Assembly: GCA_004352715.1 (NCBI GenBank)
Contig: SCFE01000002.1
Location: 510,216-574,215, forward strand
DNA from: Hofstenia miamia
Lineage: Eukaryota > Xenacoelomorpha > Acoela
DNA length: 64,000 bases
Direction: 5' to 3'
Shown here: in pieces, positions 11,301-26,300 of the stretch
Layout of the letters: every line of letters starts with the position of its first letter
Numbering within the stretch: position 1 is the stretch's first letter
The notes under the pieces: model-generated
Seen by the model: the letters and a program-made list of their open reading frames with translations, nothing else
Databases searched by the model: none
What the model was told of the DNA's origin: nothing
Program-made: the position numbers and the translations under genes

Positions 11301-14300
11301 AAGCATTCTACATATCTAATGAATACGACGGATTCCAAAGGCAGCTCAAAAAATTTTTCTTCCACTACTAATAACTTCTTCAATTGGTTCATGCTGTCCG
11401 TTATGTACTCCAATAAGAATCATAATGCCAATAAAGCCATAGAGTTCATCAGTTATTACATCGTGCCAGTTTTCTTCTTTATTTGCGTAGTACGTTTCAC
11501 CAAATTTATTTGTGTACCTATCTACATAACAAACCATTTCGCGTGTAATAAGACAAGAGAATGCTTCAAAAGTAGACTGGACATACAAGGCTAACCCTTT
11601 TGGTTCTTTCGTCATGTGAAATATGTTGTGTGAAGATGTTTATTGCTTTCTTGGTGGTACATTGCTCCACAAACGTCCATCGTTTGTTACGATAGTTGCT
11701 GCAGATGTATTTTGCTCATCATCTCACGTAGTTGATAAAGAATCACCAACAGAATCTGAATCGGAAACACCCTGATGAACGTTCATTGTCAGAATTTGAA
11801 TGAATTTCATCATCACTAAATTGGTATTGCCTTTGAGGTAGAATATCTTGTCATTTTCTAACAAAACGATTTTTTAGTGTCATATTCCAGTAACTGTCAT
11901 AGTTATTAAAGCTAACTCTATAGCTTTTGGCATTTAGACGTAAAATTTTAGCATTCCACCACCATCCTCTGCCATTGAAATCTTCCCAATACGCTAACAC
12001 TCTATCAACTACACACAAAGCCATAGTAACTATAAATGCAATCTCCGGATAATTATAAACAACTATAAAAACTAAGCAGACCAATAGGAGTGTAATAGTC
12101 GCTATTACCTGTTACATCAGCTAATTATTTAGGCAGGTAAGTACGCATTAATTTATTACGTTATATTTAACGTAAGAATAAAATATAAATCTCATGCTTT
12201 CCAAATATTTGCCAAACGAATGCAAATTATTCGTTTTAAAAAATTTATTACATTTTTATGCAACATGGGTCTAAATGAGCCATCAGACAAATTTTGCTTT
12301 TACGATAATAAATAAGAAAATTTCGTGAATTGCTTTTTGATTTTACAAAAGAAAAGACAATATATTGATGAAAGACATTTCTTATAGTCTGCTAATAGCA
12401 GACAAAATAATATAGGTTCGGTCATTCTGACTCATGTTGCACGTTTAGGGGTTAAAAAAGTTAATGTAGCAAGAAAATCTTGTTGGTTCGCCAAACTATT
12501 TATGAACATAATACCTAAGCCATACTATTGACTTAACCTTTAATATAAAAGCTTCCAGAATAGCAAACGGGTCGCTTGAACGATCGGAAACTCATTCTAT
12601 TACGAAATGTTAGATCAATTTCTAGGGTTTTTTTTAAAAATGCGTGACTCTTTAAGTTGAATATGCTTATTTTTTCTGGTATTGGAATTTTTATGTTTAT
12701 GTCAATTCATCCTATTTTAGAATAAAGGCTCTGAATATCTGAACCATTGTCAGACTTGTTAACGAGCAGAGCCGAGACGAGCTTGATAACTGCATTGCAT
12801 ATACAACGAGGCCAAAACGAGCCTTTGTTAAACCAAGCAAATTTATAGTTCTGCTTTTTAATTTGTTTATGCAGATTTTTCTAATTTTTTCGTTCAATAC
12901 ACCTTTTTTATAATCTTACTTTAAAATGTTTATTAAATAACAGGAAGAGCTATGTAAAAAATTCTGAGAGCGCAATATTTTTATAAAATATCGAGCCAAA
13001 ATGAGCCTTATTGTGAATGATTCTATCTGGCGAGCCGAGCCAAACAAAATACTCAAAAGTAAGACGAGCCGTGCTTAAAAATTTCGGCTCGTTGACAAGT
13101 ATGCCATTGGTCGGGTGATGGTTTAACTATCTGATTGTGGGCCATTATATTTGCCATGTGTGACAATGTCGAACTGGTACTTATATGTTATGAAATGGCA
13201 TTTGGTTTAGAACTCATTTTTAAAAGTACTTGTTTTCTGTAATTCTGAAAATTAACTTTATTACATAACTTCAAGGAGATCAAATTTTCACGAACCTTTC
13301 CAAAGTAATATAACACAAAATATTGAATTTTGTGATTTCTGTTTTCCCGTAAAAGGTTTATTTGAATTAAATACCGCGACCAGAATTCAGTCTTTGTTTG
13401 GCAGTCTTTCAATTTAATGTGTATTTACGCTTGTTTTGACAAACTTGGATTCGTTGTGCTTTACAAGCATTAAATATAATAATTTTGATATGATAGTATA
13501 GTGTACAAAATTACCAAGTTTTAGATATTTATTTTAGGTAATCATCTCTAAAACCACTGGATGTTTCGACGTGAGTAACTTTTTTAAACCCACTTTTTCG
13601 TACAACCTACTACTCAAATTTCGTTTGAATATAAATATTCTCAGTTTTTCTGACAGATGTTTCATATCAGAAATTTTACTGAAATCATATTTTTGGCTTT
13701 CCAATATACAAAAATATTTTTCTGCTATTAATGGGTCATATACATGTACACTTTTATTTCAACATGTTCACATTTTTTAGAATGAAACATTTTTCATTCA
13801 ATACTTCATGTTTTATTCTATTTTTTAAGTAAAATTTTATAATAATCTTTCTGTTTTGATATTGCTAAACCTTTCTTAATTATACTTAGGGTGTATTTTT
13901 AGGCCACTGAATCAAAATATCGTTTTAAAATCATATTCGGGGATATTTCATGTCTTGGATATATTACTCAAGAAATAAGATCCGGGTATGTTAGTTTCCT
14001 TTTTAAATGGATTGACATTTGCATCCTCAATCTTAATTTAGCCATTAGTTTTCGATGGCTTTTTTGACAAGTATTGTTCGTTTACATAACTAAAGGTGTG
14101 TTCCTACTAGGAATGAGGCGATCACGAAATTTCATAGATCGGCCGATTCCGATTATTTACTGATCCAATTGCCCGTCTTTTTAAAAAATGAAAATAGCAT
14201 TAAAATGAAAATGTTAATTATTTATAAACATAAACATTATGGCCTAAATGAACGAAAACATCGTACGTACGGTAGGCTATAACTATAATATAACTATAAT

Positions 14301-17300
14301 GTAATGCTAAATAGAATACAAGTATATACGTAAAAGTAAAAACGCAATTGTAACTGTACTGTAATGTAACCTTAAATGGTGTTCCCAAAGTTGCATCTCT
14401 ATGCCTTGCACTTAGCCAGGTTATGATGTAAAAATATAAGTCTTTCAGAATTAGTAGCAGACAGTCTTGATCTGTTGTCTTCTAGCACATTGCCGGCTAT
14501 AAATGGATCGGAAATAGAAATACTTGACAAAATATTCGGCCGATTTCGATTACCGCATTTTTGGTCAATAAAATCGGCCGATCCGATTAATCGGCTCATC
14601 CCTAGTTCCCACTATCTACTTTTATCATCTGTCAAGAAATCGGTGATAAAAGTCGATAGTCTGAACGCTCCATTGAATTTTTTGGCAAAACAACTAAATT
14701 ACTGTAATCTGATAAATTTATCATCTGATAAAAGTCGATCGTGTAAAAATTACTAAAACCAGTATTTCTACTGGTTCTACTTAAAAATAATTGGAGTAGG
14801 GAACAGAGTCGTGAAACGTCGATTATCGAATTTAAAATATTTCAACTTTAAAATATACAAACCTTGTTTACATTCCAAAACAGACCAATCAATAAACAGA
14901 TGTTGTTATTTTTCTTACTGTCAATCAAAAGATGATAATTTATCATCTGATAAAAATCGATAGTCTGAACGCTATTCAAACTCCGCTTTTTCTGATAAAA
15001 ATCGGATGATAAAAAATCGCACATGTGAACAAATAATTACATTCTAAGTCAATCATGGTACTCAATATTATAGCAAACTTTTTGTAATGCCAATAAAACT
15101 GACGGTCAGTCGAACAACCTACTTTTCATATTAGTACTTTATGTTTCAATCCCACAGGTCGCTTGTTGTATCTGGTGTTAAAAATGCATAAATTCTCGTG
15201 ATTTTGAAAAATACATTAGTAGTGGGGGTGGCATATGACCCATTGGCTAAATTAACGTTAAGTTTTATGTTTGAGCTGTTTATGTTCATCACTTAAGGAA
15301 ATTGTTGCAGAATTGTTTCTATTAGATGCCTCATTTTGATGCATTTCTTTATATTGAATACTGGTTATTTCTTTTCCATCTTTTTAAACAAATATTTTTA
15401 TTTATAGAGGCGAGAAGATGATGGGGTTTGAAGTATATACAAGAGAAGAGAGGTTGAAATTCACTTTTCTTTTTAAAAGTTTAAATGCAGATCGCCCTAT
15501 GTGGACACTACCTCTCATTTGTACATTTGCTCCTTCTCAACTGTTTCCCATCATTGATGATAACATCAGCTCTCTTTCACGAGTTGGATTCTTAAAAATT
15601 TATTCCAGTCAAGAAAACTTCTGGTCTCCAGATTTTTTTATTTTGAATGAAAAAAATCTCATTCGGATGCCTTCTTCCGCAGGTTAGACTTAAAATCTAT
15701 GTTTATGATATCAATTATATTTTATGGGATAATCTTTATTACTATATACATTAATATGTGTTCTACATATAGTTCTTATTTTTGTTTGTCTTGTATACAC
15801 GTCTCATCTAGCGAATCAATTTAAATAAACTTTGCACAAAGCCAATCCCTGAATTGCCTGCATAGATTTCAATTTTAGGCAAGCTGTGCTCAGCATTAAC
15901 GTTTGAAAGACGTGTGTTTCATGTTGACAAGAATAAATTATTTGTAAAATTTCTCGGAAAACCCGGGTAACTCAGCTTATTTTAAGCACAATTTAAATTT
16001 CAAAGTATATTTGTTTAGTGTGAGTTAATGCTATTATATGTGTATTTATTTGTAGAAAATTATTATGACGAGATTATTTTAGTTGACACTGTCGAAATCT
16101 GGGATCTCCGAAAATTATCTCAAGTAAAGTTAGTGAAAAGCGTTGAGGCGGAATCTATCAATCAAAACTCCTCAGAAGTGCTAACCATTATACTTCCTGG
16201 CATTGTTAGAGATCTCAAAGGATTAACAACCGTTGAAAGCCGAGCATGGTAGTTGAACTTAGCTCTTCATTTAATTCAACATGTTTTATAAGGCTGATCA
16301 GTTGCAGCTTTCTTTTTCCACATATAATATTACTATTCCACATAAAATCAGAAACACATTATTTGGCATCTTGTTTTCCTTTGAAAGTTTTGCCGCGATT
16401 TATCAATGCAATGAAATCAGTGTATTTGAATTGGATTGATTATTTTCAGATTTCTATACAATTTCATATTTAGGCACGATGATATCTGTAGAAATGCTAA
16501 GACCCCTAGCTGGAGACTACAGGATCAGCAATTAACTTTACATGACATCCCAAGAATCGTTGAAAATTGCATCAATTTTCTTACATCACGTGGATTGGAT
16601 ACTGAAGGAATCTATCGCAAACCAGGAACTGAATCCAAGACAGCGTCATTGTTAGATGGTTTTTACCAAGATGCGCAATCGGTAAAATTGGGAGACAATG
16701 ATTCAATTCCAGAAGTTGCCAATTGTTTAAAAAGGTTTTTCAGGAAGCTCGACGAACCTCTACTTACAAAAATTCTCAGTCAAAAATACATTGAGGTATG
16801 TGTTTCTGTATCGTCACTTTTTGAAGAGCTGTGTGTTAATTTTTCATCAAATTGAAACTTTTGGAATTTTCAATCAAATTTTTAGTTCTACGTATTGTTA
16901 TGCATTTTATGTGGTCATTTAGGTGTCTGCTCTTGAGGACGACGATACTCGATTAGCAATATATCGATCTATGATGGAACAGCATCCTGCTGTTTATAAA
17001 GAGACCCTGCGTCGTTTAATGGGTCACTTGGTACGAGTAACGGAGTATGAAGAATCAAACAGAATGCCTGCTAGTAATTTGGCTAAAATATTTCTTCCTT
17101 CTCTTGTAGGAGATTCACCATATTATTCGTTCAACGCTAATATCGTGAAGATGGTTGAAGACTTCATCACTCACTACAAATATATTTTTAATGTAAGGTT
17201 GTTAGGCTTTCTGGACTAAATGTTTATTTGTGTATACAGTTTGATTATATTCATCTTTTTAGCTCTCAGAAGAAGATTTCGAACAGGAACGGAAAGTTGA

Positions 17301-20300
17301 CATCTCTATCAGCAAATTCACTGATAAGCAAGTCAGCGCCCGAACTACGCGTTTGGAAATTAAACTCAAGATAGAAACCGCTAGTGGAAATCCAATGCAT
17401 GAAAAGGACGAGGTTGATTTTGTAACAAAATTCAAGTGTGATTATAGTAACACTTTGGAATAAATTCGGCCTTAAACTTAGATTTGTTTAAATCTTGGGC
17501 CAAACCATAGAATATCGACCCTAATGCAAAAAAATATTATCAATGATTTTCACAGATAATCAATAGATTTCTGAGCGAGAAGTATTGATACATATATTTT
17601 TATCTTAGTTATTGAATGTCAATCAGATATTCAATAAAAAATGAATATATTCTTTTAATTTGTTTTTATATTTTGAGGTGCTGGTCACACTTATTACTTT
17701 AAAAACGAATTTATTTAGCTGTAATTGAATAAAAGTTTGCCCTAATTTTATCCAATGATCAAATTATATATATAATTATTACTTTATATGATTTGTTAAG
17801 TATTGCATGTTTTGATAAAATACACAATTTCTTTTTTATTAGCATGCATCCACTAGTGCTGAACGTACAGCAATATTCATTTTTTCTTAATGCAAACACG
17901 TTTAGATTTCAGCAATTTTTTTATTTTAAATTTTTTGAAATAGCTGCATTATTTCCTTCCAGGGAATAGTTAAACATTGGCTCTTACTGAATTATATAAC
18001 TGATAAATATTTTTGTCCCTTTGCATTTTCAATGATGAAATGCACAAAATACTTTCTAGGCATGCTTGACTGTAAACGTCCATGTGTTTTGCAGGTAAAA
18101 TCGATAAGTTGATCAGCATTCGACTTGCACAAAAACCTACCTTACAATTTCAGGTCCAGTATCAATTTTCCACTCGTTGAAGTCATCCGATTCAACGCAA
18201 AATATAATTTTTAAGTGAACTTTGTAGCACCTTTCAAATTTTTTTAAATGAGTTTCTGTTTCGCTGTAGGGATTCTGCAGCAAGAAAGAAAAGTATATCT
18301 TCAGCTACGCTTCCAGATTTATTGGAATAAATTGCAGAAGAACCAAATTCAAGTATTTGGTAAATGTCATTGTCCCTTCTCGCATTCACAGGTTTTGCCT
18401 GAACTATGTTGAGTATGTTTTGGGTTGTATTTTGGTGTGAATTTTTATAAATGGGAATATGATTAAACGCTACCTACAAGGGCATGAGTTGAATGTAGAA
18501 TTTAACGTCGAAAATTTCTTAGTTTCTACCTCAAACTCCTGAAAATTACAATCAACAATTTTAGCTTTGTTGAAGCTGCAACGTTTGACCACCAGTGTGT
18601 TGACGACCTGAATTTGATAAATATATGGTATGTTATGACCAATAACGGTACTGTTATGAGATTGACAAAAACTGGAATGATGAATGATTGTCCTAATCTT
18701 TCTATCTACGATCTGCTTGTTTGACGTTTAGAAACCATTTCAAAACTTCCTTCAAGATTAGGACATGACTTTCTCCGAAATCGTATTATACATTGCTTAA
18801 GAATTGTATTCCCATTGACTCACTGCTGAGGAAAGCGAAGTTTATTTTTCTTTCGAGATTCCTGCAGGGGATAAAGCCATGAATCGATTATCAGAATATG
18901 ACTTAATGTCCTATAAATTCAACAAATTCCAGTTACGTCGCCTCTTATCTCGATTTGGAACATTTTTGCGACCTTTGCTAGTAAGATATTTCTTTTCTTT
19001 TTCTTTCTCTACTTGAATTCAATAGGCCCTCTTCCACAATTGTGCGGTAAAATTCATTATTAGTGAGCAATGATTTTTCAGCAGTTAAATACTAAGAGTC
19101 TTGCTGAAGCTATTAATTACTTGCTGACAAATACGTGAACATTAACGCCTTTATTGGAAATATGCAAATTATTTGTCTTTATAGCATGATGGTTGAATTG
19201 GATTTTCCTTCATGAAAGACGTTCAGTCACCACATCAAAGCCGTTTGTTGTCTGAGACATATATAATAATTTGAGATTGATTGGGGATTATTTCCATTTT
19301 GCAACTTTGAGAACTTCGTTTCGTTCCTCCTACTGAGCTTTTTTAATATGATAAATTGGCAAGTGCTAACAGCAAGAATGGGGTGAAGTGTTTTTATCCC
19401 TATTGAATTTTTGTTTCAACTAACATTTGGCTGCAGTTTAGCTTAAGCTTGAGGCCTAGGGATGTATATTTTTTCTTGAAAAATGCCATCCGACAAGCAG
19501 CGGTATCTAAGCCACAAACGACTGTTTATTGTGGTCAAATTGGAATTGGCATAATTAATCAAATTTAATGAATTGAAGTATCATGATACCTTTCTTACTA
19601 GAGATTTATTCTATTAATTTTTTTTCGAATATCCGTGATTTATTTGCATCAATGTATTTAAATAAAAAGTAAGTCAATATTCAAGTGAATGTATTTTTAA
19701 AGCTATGTTATGGTTTTATATTCTATAACATCTGTTCAATATGACCATCATCTTTGTTGGGACCAGGGATCCAACATGATTAATCTATCGTGCTGGTCAA
19801 GTAGATTAGATTAATCGTAAACAGCGTGCTCGATTAATCTAGATTATTCTAATTAAGTTGATGCTTATGCATTCAGTTACGTGTTGTCATTTTCGGTTTG
19901 ATCATATCAATGCCACTATTCTTGTCTCATATGTTTTACAAAAGAAAACCTTAACACCGGACATAGAAGATGAGCGTGATGATTAGGCATCTAATGCACT
20001 TAGGAAGCGTCGGATGTCGCCTAATTCTATATATAAGGATCCTCGATTTTATCACGCCAACTTCTAATCAGGTTGAGAAACTGTTCAGCAAAGCTGGTTA
20101 TGCTCTATGTGATTAACCCTCAACTTAGAAATCCAAATATTTCTTTACCCTAACAAGCACATGTGGAGTAAAATGACTTCAGGAAATAATCTCAAGAAAG
20201 TAATAGTTGATATTTTCTATTTTGAATATCTTTCAATTGATATATTGTATTTTGAATATTTTTAATCAGAAGTAGATTAATCGACGATTAATGTTTTTTT

Positions 20301-23300
20301 GCCCAAATTAATAGCTGAAGTGGTTGCAAATTGATAATTTCATAACCTACATAGTTATGTGAATGAATGTCTAATGTGTACCAAAATATTACATGCTGAT
20401 CGTAATATCAAGGATAAGCATTTTTTTTTACTTTGGGTTACTTACCTAAACATTGCATTAAGTGTAAAAACAAAGTCTAGAAATATTGAAATTGTGTGGC
20501 AAAATAGTCTAATTACAAGACTTGCAATGGCTTGCTTTTGAATCGGCATTTTGGTGTACCAATATATATATATATCTCTGAGAGCACTGTAGCCCAGTTT
20601 AGTGCTTATTTTTTCGTCCGCTGCAGTTGTAAACCGCAGAAGCTTGAGGATGTGGTGCTCGATCTTCAAATCGAAAACCTCACTTCCTTTTACACTTTTT
20701 GTCGAATGCATTTTGATATTTAGACACCAGTTACAAAGGATATGAAAGTCGTCTCGTCAAACATATCAAGCTGATTCAGAGTCAAAAAGAATATTAAAAG
20801 GATAAAAAAAGTCAATCTAAATTAAAATGGAATGATTTTTTCTGCTAGCACTGAACTCTATTTAAAATTCTATCTATGCTGTACATTCTTTACGTAAATT
20901 TAGACGCAAAATCAAACATAATTTTTTACATAAAAAACACAATACAAACTAAATATTTACAACGCATTATATTAGTGTCAAATCAAACTCATTAATGTTT
21001 GGCTCTGATTCCGAGATCTTGTTTCTCCGTGCATGGGGGTTTTAAACCAGACCTGTACGGATCTCCTCGTCGCGTGGTTAGCCGTGTTCGCGTATTATTA
21101 ATGGGTTAATTTAGGATTTTGTGTAAATTTTGTTTCTACAATGTGTAACTGTTCTGCTGTGAATAGGCTTTCGTAAGTTTTTCGTACAGTTAGACATACA
21201 ACAATTTTTCATTGATTATCCTTTTCCTTCTTTGAAGGTATGCTGGCAGTTAAAAAATCTAACGCAAGCGGTATCATACGTTGATTCTTTGGCTTTTTGG
21301 ACGATAGTAGTTAGTTCTAGTGTTAATTTTCATCTCGAACACTTAATGCTGAAACCTGCGTTTCAGAAGACGTAGGAATGCTCGTTGCTGAGTAAGTTTT
21401 TGTATTCGCTGCAAATGAGACAACGTGTGTGGTAATACTGAATATTGACAGATGGTAGACCAAAGTCCTTTATAGCAATGTTATAATGGGAACAGGCGGT
21501 TGGAGATGGTGTTTTAGTAGGGTGCTTAAAGAGTTTAATTAACTCATTTGTTGAAATGAGCAATCTTGGTCGATGCGGTTTTATTATGTTCAGCAAATGC
21601 TGGTCAGTTCTACATGGTGCCGCTGCGGTCATCTTAATACTTAGCAATCAAACAGCCCTGGTGAACACTACTGAACATGTGGCCCGCAACATTATTAGTT
21701 AATGATTATGAAATTTATCAATTTCTTGATGTGCCATCGTGCTGTAAGAGGCAAGTATTACTCTCGTCTCTTAAAATTCACCTAAAGTGTATGAGAGTTT
21801 AATTCGAATTCTGGATGATAATTTGAAATCATTAATGAAATTTCAAGATGAAAATGTTCATAATTAGAAATTAGCTCGTTTTGGCTAAGGTCAGCTTAAG
21901 CATTTGTGAACATTATCCTATAATTTGTTTTGCGACAAAGTTTGTATTGTTTGCCTTAAGCAATTGTTAGATGAACAGACTACTTGCATGACACTACTGT
22001 TAGCGCAATATAATTGTTCATGACTCAACTCGTTTAGCCATAATCTTAGAAATTAAAAACATCTTTAACCTTAAGCAGCCCAGGGATTTTGAAAATTTGT
22101 CATGATTGCTCCGCGACCTCTGACTTTGCGCACCGTGTACCTCGATGGGTTTGAGATATCTTTGCACACATTAAGAAACAGTCAACGTTCTTTGTTGCTT
22201 CCATATGCTCAAACCATTATAAATACATGAACATTAGATATAGAGAGAATTTAAATCGTTTTCAAAAATTCGAAATTTTCAAATATACTGGTTAATCTTT
22301 TTAACAACCTTACCTACGCTTTAGTAGAAATTTTCAACATTGTATTAAAGTATGTTCCCCAATAGAGCTGCCCATGAGTTGCCTTTTTAAATTTGCTAAT
22401 ACGCTTGAAGAAAATTCTTTGTAAATTCGGAGAAACGGTTTGTCCTTTAAAATGGAATTTACTTAATGCAATCTCAACAATGATGTAATGTAGTGTCAAA
22501 TTAACAATGCAAAAATTACTTCAATAATTTCTGACAAAAACATTATTCATCCACATGTTTCCCAAAAACCTTATAATCTGCAATTTTACGATGAAAAAGT
22601 TATTTTCGAAAGTTAAGTAGACTTTGTGATAATGAATACAGCAATCTACGAAGCGACAGTAGAGATTTTGTTTGCATTGTATAAGGTAGCAATAATTCTT
22701 AGGCAGCTGATATTACGAATAGAATTAGGAAACTTTGCCTTGAAAATTATAAAACTGTTATTGAAAACTTATGATAAAGGTAATCGTTTTATTCGTTCTT
22801 GAACACTATAGATATGGCACATTTTGTCAATTGCATCAACGACCCCTTCCAAGCATCATCAAAAGGCAATTTCATGCCATCATTAAATGGCATAATATTG
22901 TATGACATTCAGAGTTTGATGGGTATAACACGTTTTCAAATATAAATTCTTCCTCTGCATGGTATACGTTGTTCACGAGTGCATACTGTTGATCGATCAC
23001 TATAATTTTTTACAATTATCGATGAACGTTTGAAAGAATTTGAGACAACTTAGTTTAGTCTTCTTTCTGCAGATCAACAACTAAAAGAAATTTACTAATA
23101 TTTTCGAAGTTATGCCAAATTTTTCTTGAAATATACTAGGACCATTCAACACAATGTTGCGGACACTTTGATGTGCTACTCTTGAAATTCTAATAAAATA
23201 CGTTTTCATTAATGAAGTCTTCAAGTTCACCTAAAGTAATGGAATCAAATCTATTTTCAAATTATTTTTCTTGGTGGTATGACATTGCATAGTCGAGTAT

Positions 23301-26300
23301 TTGACAATATTTTTTAATCTCCTTTGTTATAAGGCAATGAAACGCATCCTAATCAACATGTAGGTGTTTTTCGTTCCCCAATATCAACATCCCTACAGAA
23401 TGTAACAACTTCATTGCCCATTTCAAAAATCATTCTAATTTACTAACAAATAAGCAAAATGATTTAATGAGAATATTACTAACTTTTGCAATTGAAATTT
23501 CTTAAATAACAAGCCATTGCTAATGGGCGAGGACATATTAAACATTCAAAATTTGTTGTACTCGCAAGTGCTATAATTTACTACAATACTTGCTCAATGT
23601 CAAAGCGGTGTGAAATTGACCCCATAACAATTTCATATTTTTGAAATATTTCGAAAATAGCAAAAGCAACTTATATTTTCTTATAGAATATTACTGGAAA
23701 CGGTTTTGCTAAGATGTCACAAGAACGTAGTCCTAGAAAATATTTTTCACTTCTCTAATTTTGATCAGTTTATCTCTTTAGGGTCGCGTTGACCCAGCTT
23801 TTGCATTGAAGTCTACTAATTGTTAATTTAATCATGATTATTAGGTTGCTTGTCTAATCATTGATGACTCCTGGAACGTTTGTGATTGCGTGCGCAAAAT
23901 CGCCAATGACAGAGGATTATTCGCTCCTGATTACGTTCTTATAAAAAATAGATTCAATGATCAAATCAAACGATTGCTTCCTTACGATGAAAATCCTGCG
24001 TTTGGTCCTTCTAACATCAAGCATGAAGTCTTAGATGCAGATCCTACCTGCAATATCACATTCGAAAATGCAAATTTTTGGATTAAACTTTATAAGGTGC
24101 AGATTGCTTCCTGATATATACGGGTCCTTATATTTAAAGTTAAATAAGTTTAATACAATCCTTTAACCCTTTCAGGACTGCTGGTAGGCTGATACATATG
24201 TGTATCATGCCGTTAGTGGACTATAACTTCCATAACGTTTTGTCTGTTTGGCCACACTTTGCCTTGAAACTATTTAGTAAATGCACTTTAATATATATTT
24301 TTTGGAAATACACATTCTTGATGAAGCATGGTATGACAAGTTTTATGCTTAAAATTCGGCATTGAAAGTCCTGAAATGGTTAAGGGGTGCCACACGTTTA
24401 TTCTTTTGCTTTTAGTCAAAATGAGAATTTGGATTTTCAATAACATTGCAATTTTCATCTTAACAGTCATTAATAAATACACAATATAATTAAGAAAGTG
24501 CTTATTAAGATGGGTGCCTCTAACTCGAAATTGCTTTAACATGTTCTTAAATTCATTTTCGTTGAAAAGATCTGTTGCAAAGGCTGATTTGATTGCGTAA
24601 TTATTTAAAATTTACTTTAAGGTTTACAACCTTCAAATTGGCGCTTGCTTATTAATGATTAATTAAGTATCCAGTGCATGTATTTGAAATGCAATTTACG
24701 CAGAAACCGCTTTTGACTATTGTCAGAATATTTGACTATAGTTAAAAGACGAACCGTGTGGCACCCTCCTTGAAGGTGAGTGTAATGTAAATGTAGTAAT
24801 CAATGAAAAATAAAGGTCTCTATGATATCCGCAGAAAAAATTTGTTTTCATCAATGATTACGTGGTTTCCGTTGCTTTGAAAATAATAACTTGTACCTAA
24901 GTAATCCCCAACAATAGATCTACACGCATATAACTCGATTATAATACAATTATATGAGTATTTGTTATTCAGGAAAGTTACTGTTTTTATGCACGCAGAT
25001 AAAAAATTGTAATTATTTCGTTATATTGATATATTAATGATTTCATTTAATATATTTCGACACACTTCTTTGTCCATTTTGTGGCAAAAATCTAAATTAA
25101 GTTAATGCCTAAGTCTGATATTTATTTGTAAATTCTATCGTATTACAATCTTTAGATAGCTAATCAATATAGAAATTTAATAGCAATTGTTGAGTTTGGA
25201 ATTGATTTCCTTTTTAACAAATAAAATACTTATAGATTTTTAGTTGAAGGTTTATTTTTTATATTTTTTGTCATGCAATTCGCTTTTTTCATTATTTTTA
25301 TATTTGTTGCAATATAGATGCCAAAATCCCTGGGTACACTTTCCAATATTGTTCTTTACAGCTGCGATGGATCTAGTTTTACCCGTAAACCACTTTCTAT
25401 TAGAGACAATCTGATATGCCTTCATCACAAACACGATATCAAGGTATGTCATTTTCAAGTATACTTCTTTAAGATATTTTAAGATATTTAATAAGACAGT
25501 TCTAACCTATAGTACAATTTGCATGAACCAAAAAATTAATGTTAATTTAAAATTTGTTTAATTTTTTGATGATGAAATTATTACAATCCTATGAATTTCG
25601 CAATTTATAAATACCTGTTTTTTATGTTTTCAGTCAATCCACGTGGAAGTAATTTGATAACATGGAAAGTGCATGAATTAGGATTGACAAACAACGCTTT
25701 TGGTTAATGTATTAAGAGGGGTTTGATTATTTTTGGACGAAGGTAATGATAATAGTTGAATTTGTTCATGTCGTTATTGATATCCTCATATTATTGATTA
25801 TTGGAGGTATCTATCAATATCCAAGGGCGTCACTTGTAGGCACACATACACTATGTTCATGCCGATTGATTTTATTGTGCGATGTGTTTTGCATTGAAAC
25901 TCTTCACATGAAGAACAAATAATGAATATAAAAGCGTGTTTCAATTTCCAATAATACTTTAGTACATCTATAGCAATTTTAAGATTAAATTTTCCAATAT
26001 TTTTAGATGGCCGCCTCGCCAAAAATCAGTTGGAATATATCAAATCTAAAAATTTTCAAGGGTGTCGTTGATAAATCCCGAAATAAAAGGTATTTTTGAT
26101 ACAAATATTTAAAATTCATATTTTGATTGTTAAAGTTTTTGTTATTTTCAATAATTTCATCTTTAGATTGGGAATCACTATAAAGCCATTCGCAACAGCT
26201 TCATTTCACAGTTTTGCTTTTGACCTGCAGGAAGATCGTGATCGATGGCTTTTCACACTTTTAGAAATGCGTGTAAGCTTAGTAAATTCTCAAAAAATTC

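Noticed and set aside
14399-14756. Overlapping 66- and 93-codon frames
   Set aside because: They lie across the inverted ends of the nested MITEs and mirror each other because of the terminal repeats.
18100-19500. Additional ARAP exons in the 6.4-kb RA intron
   Set aside because: The flanking exons join in phase 0 and together make a complete RA pattern; no open frame with splice sites was found.
21010-21100. tRNA-derived SINE
   Set aside because: A B-box-like GGTTTAAAACC is present on the minus strand, but the A box, spacing and tail could not be defined.
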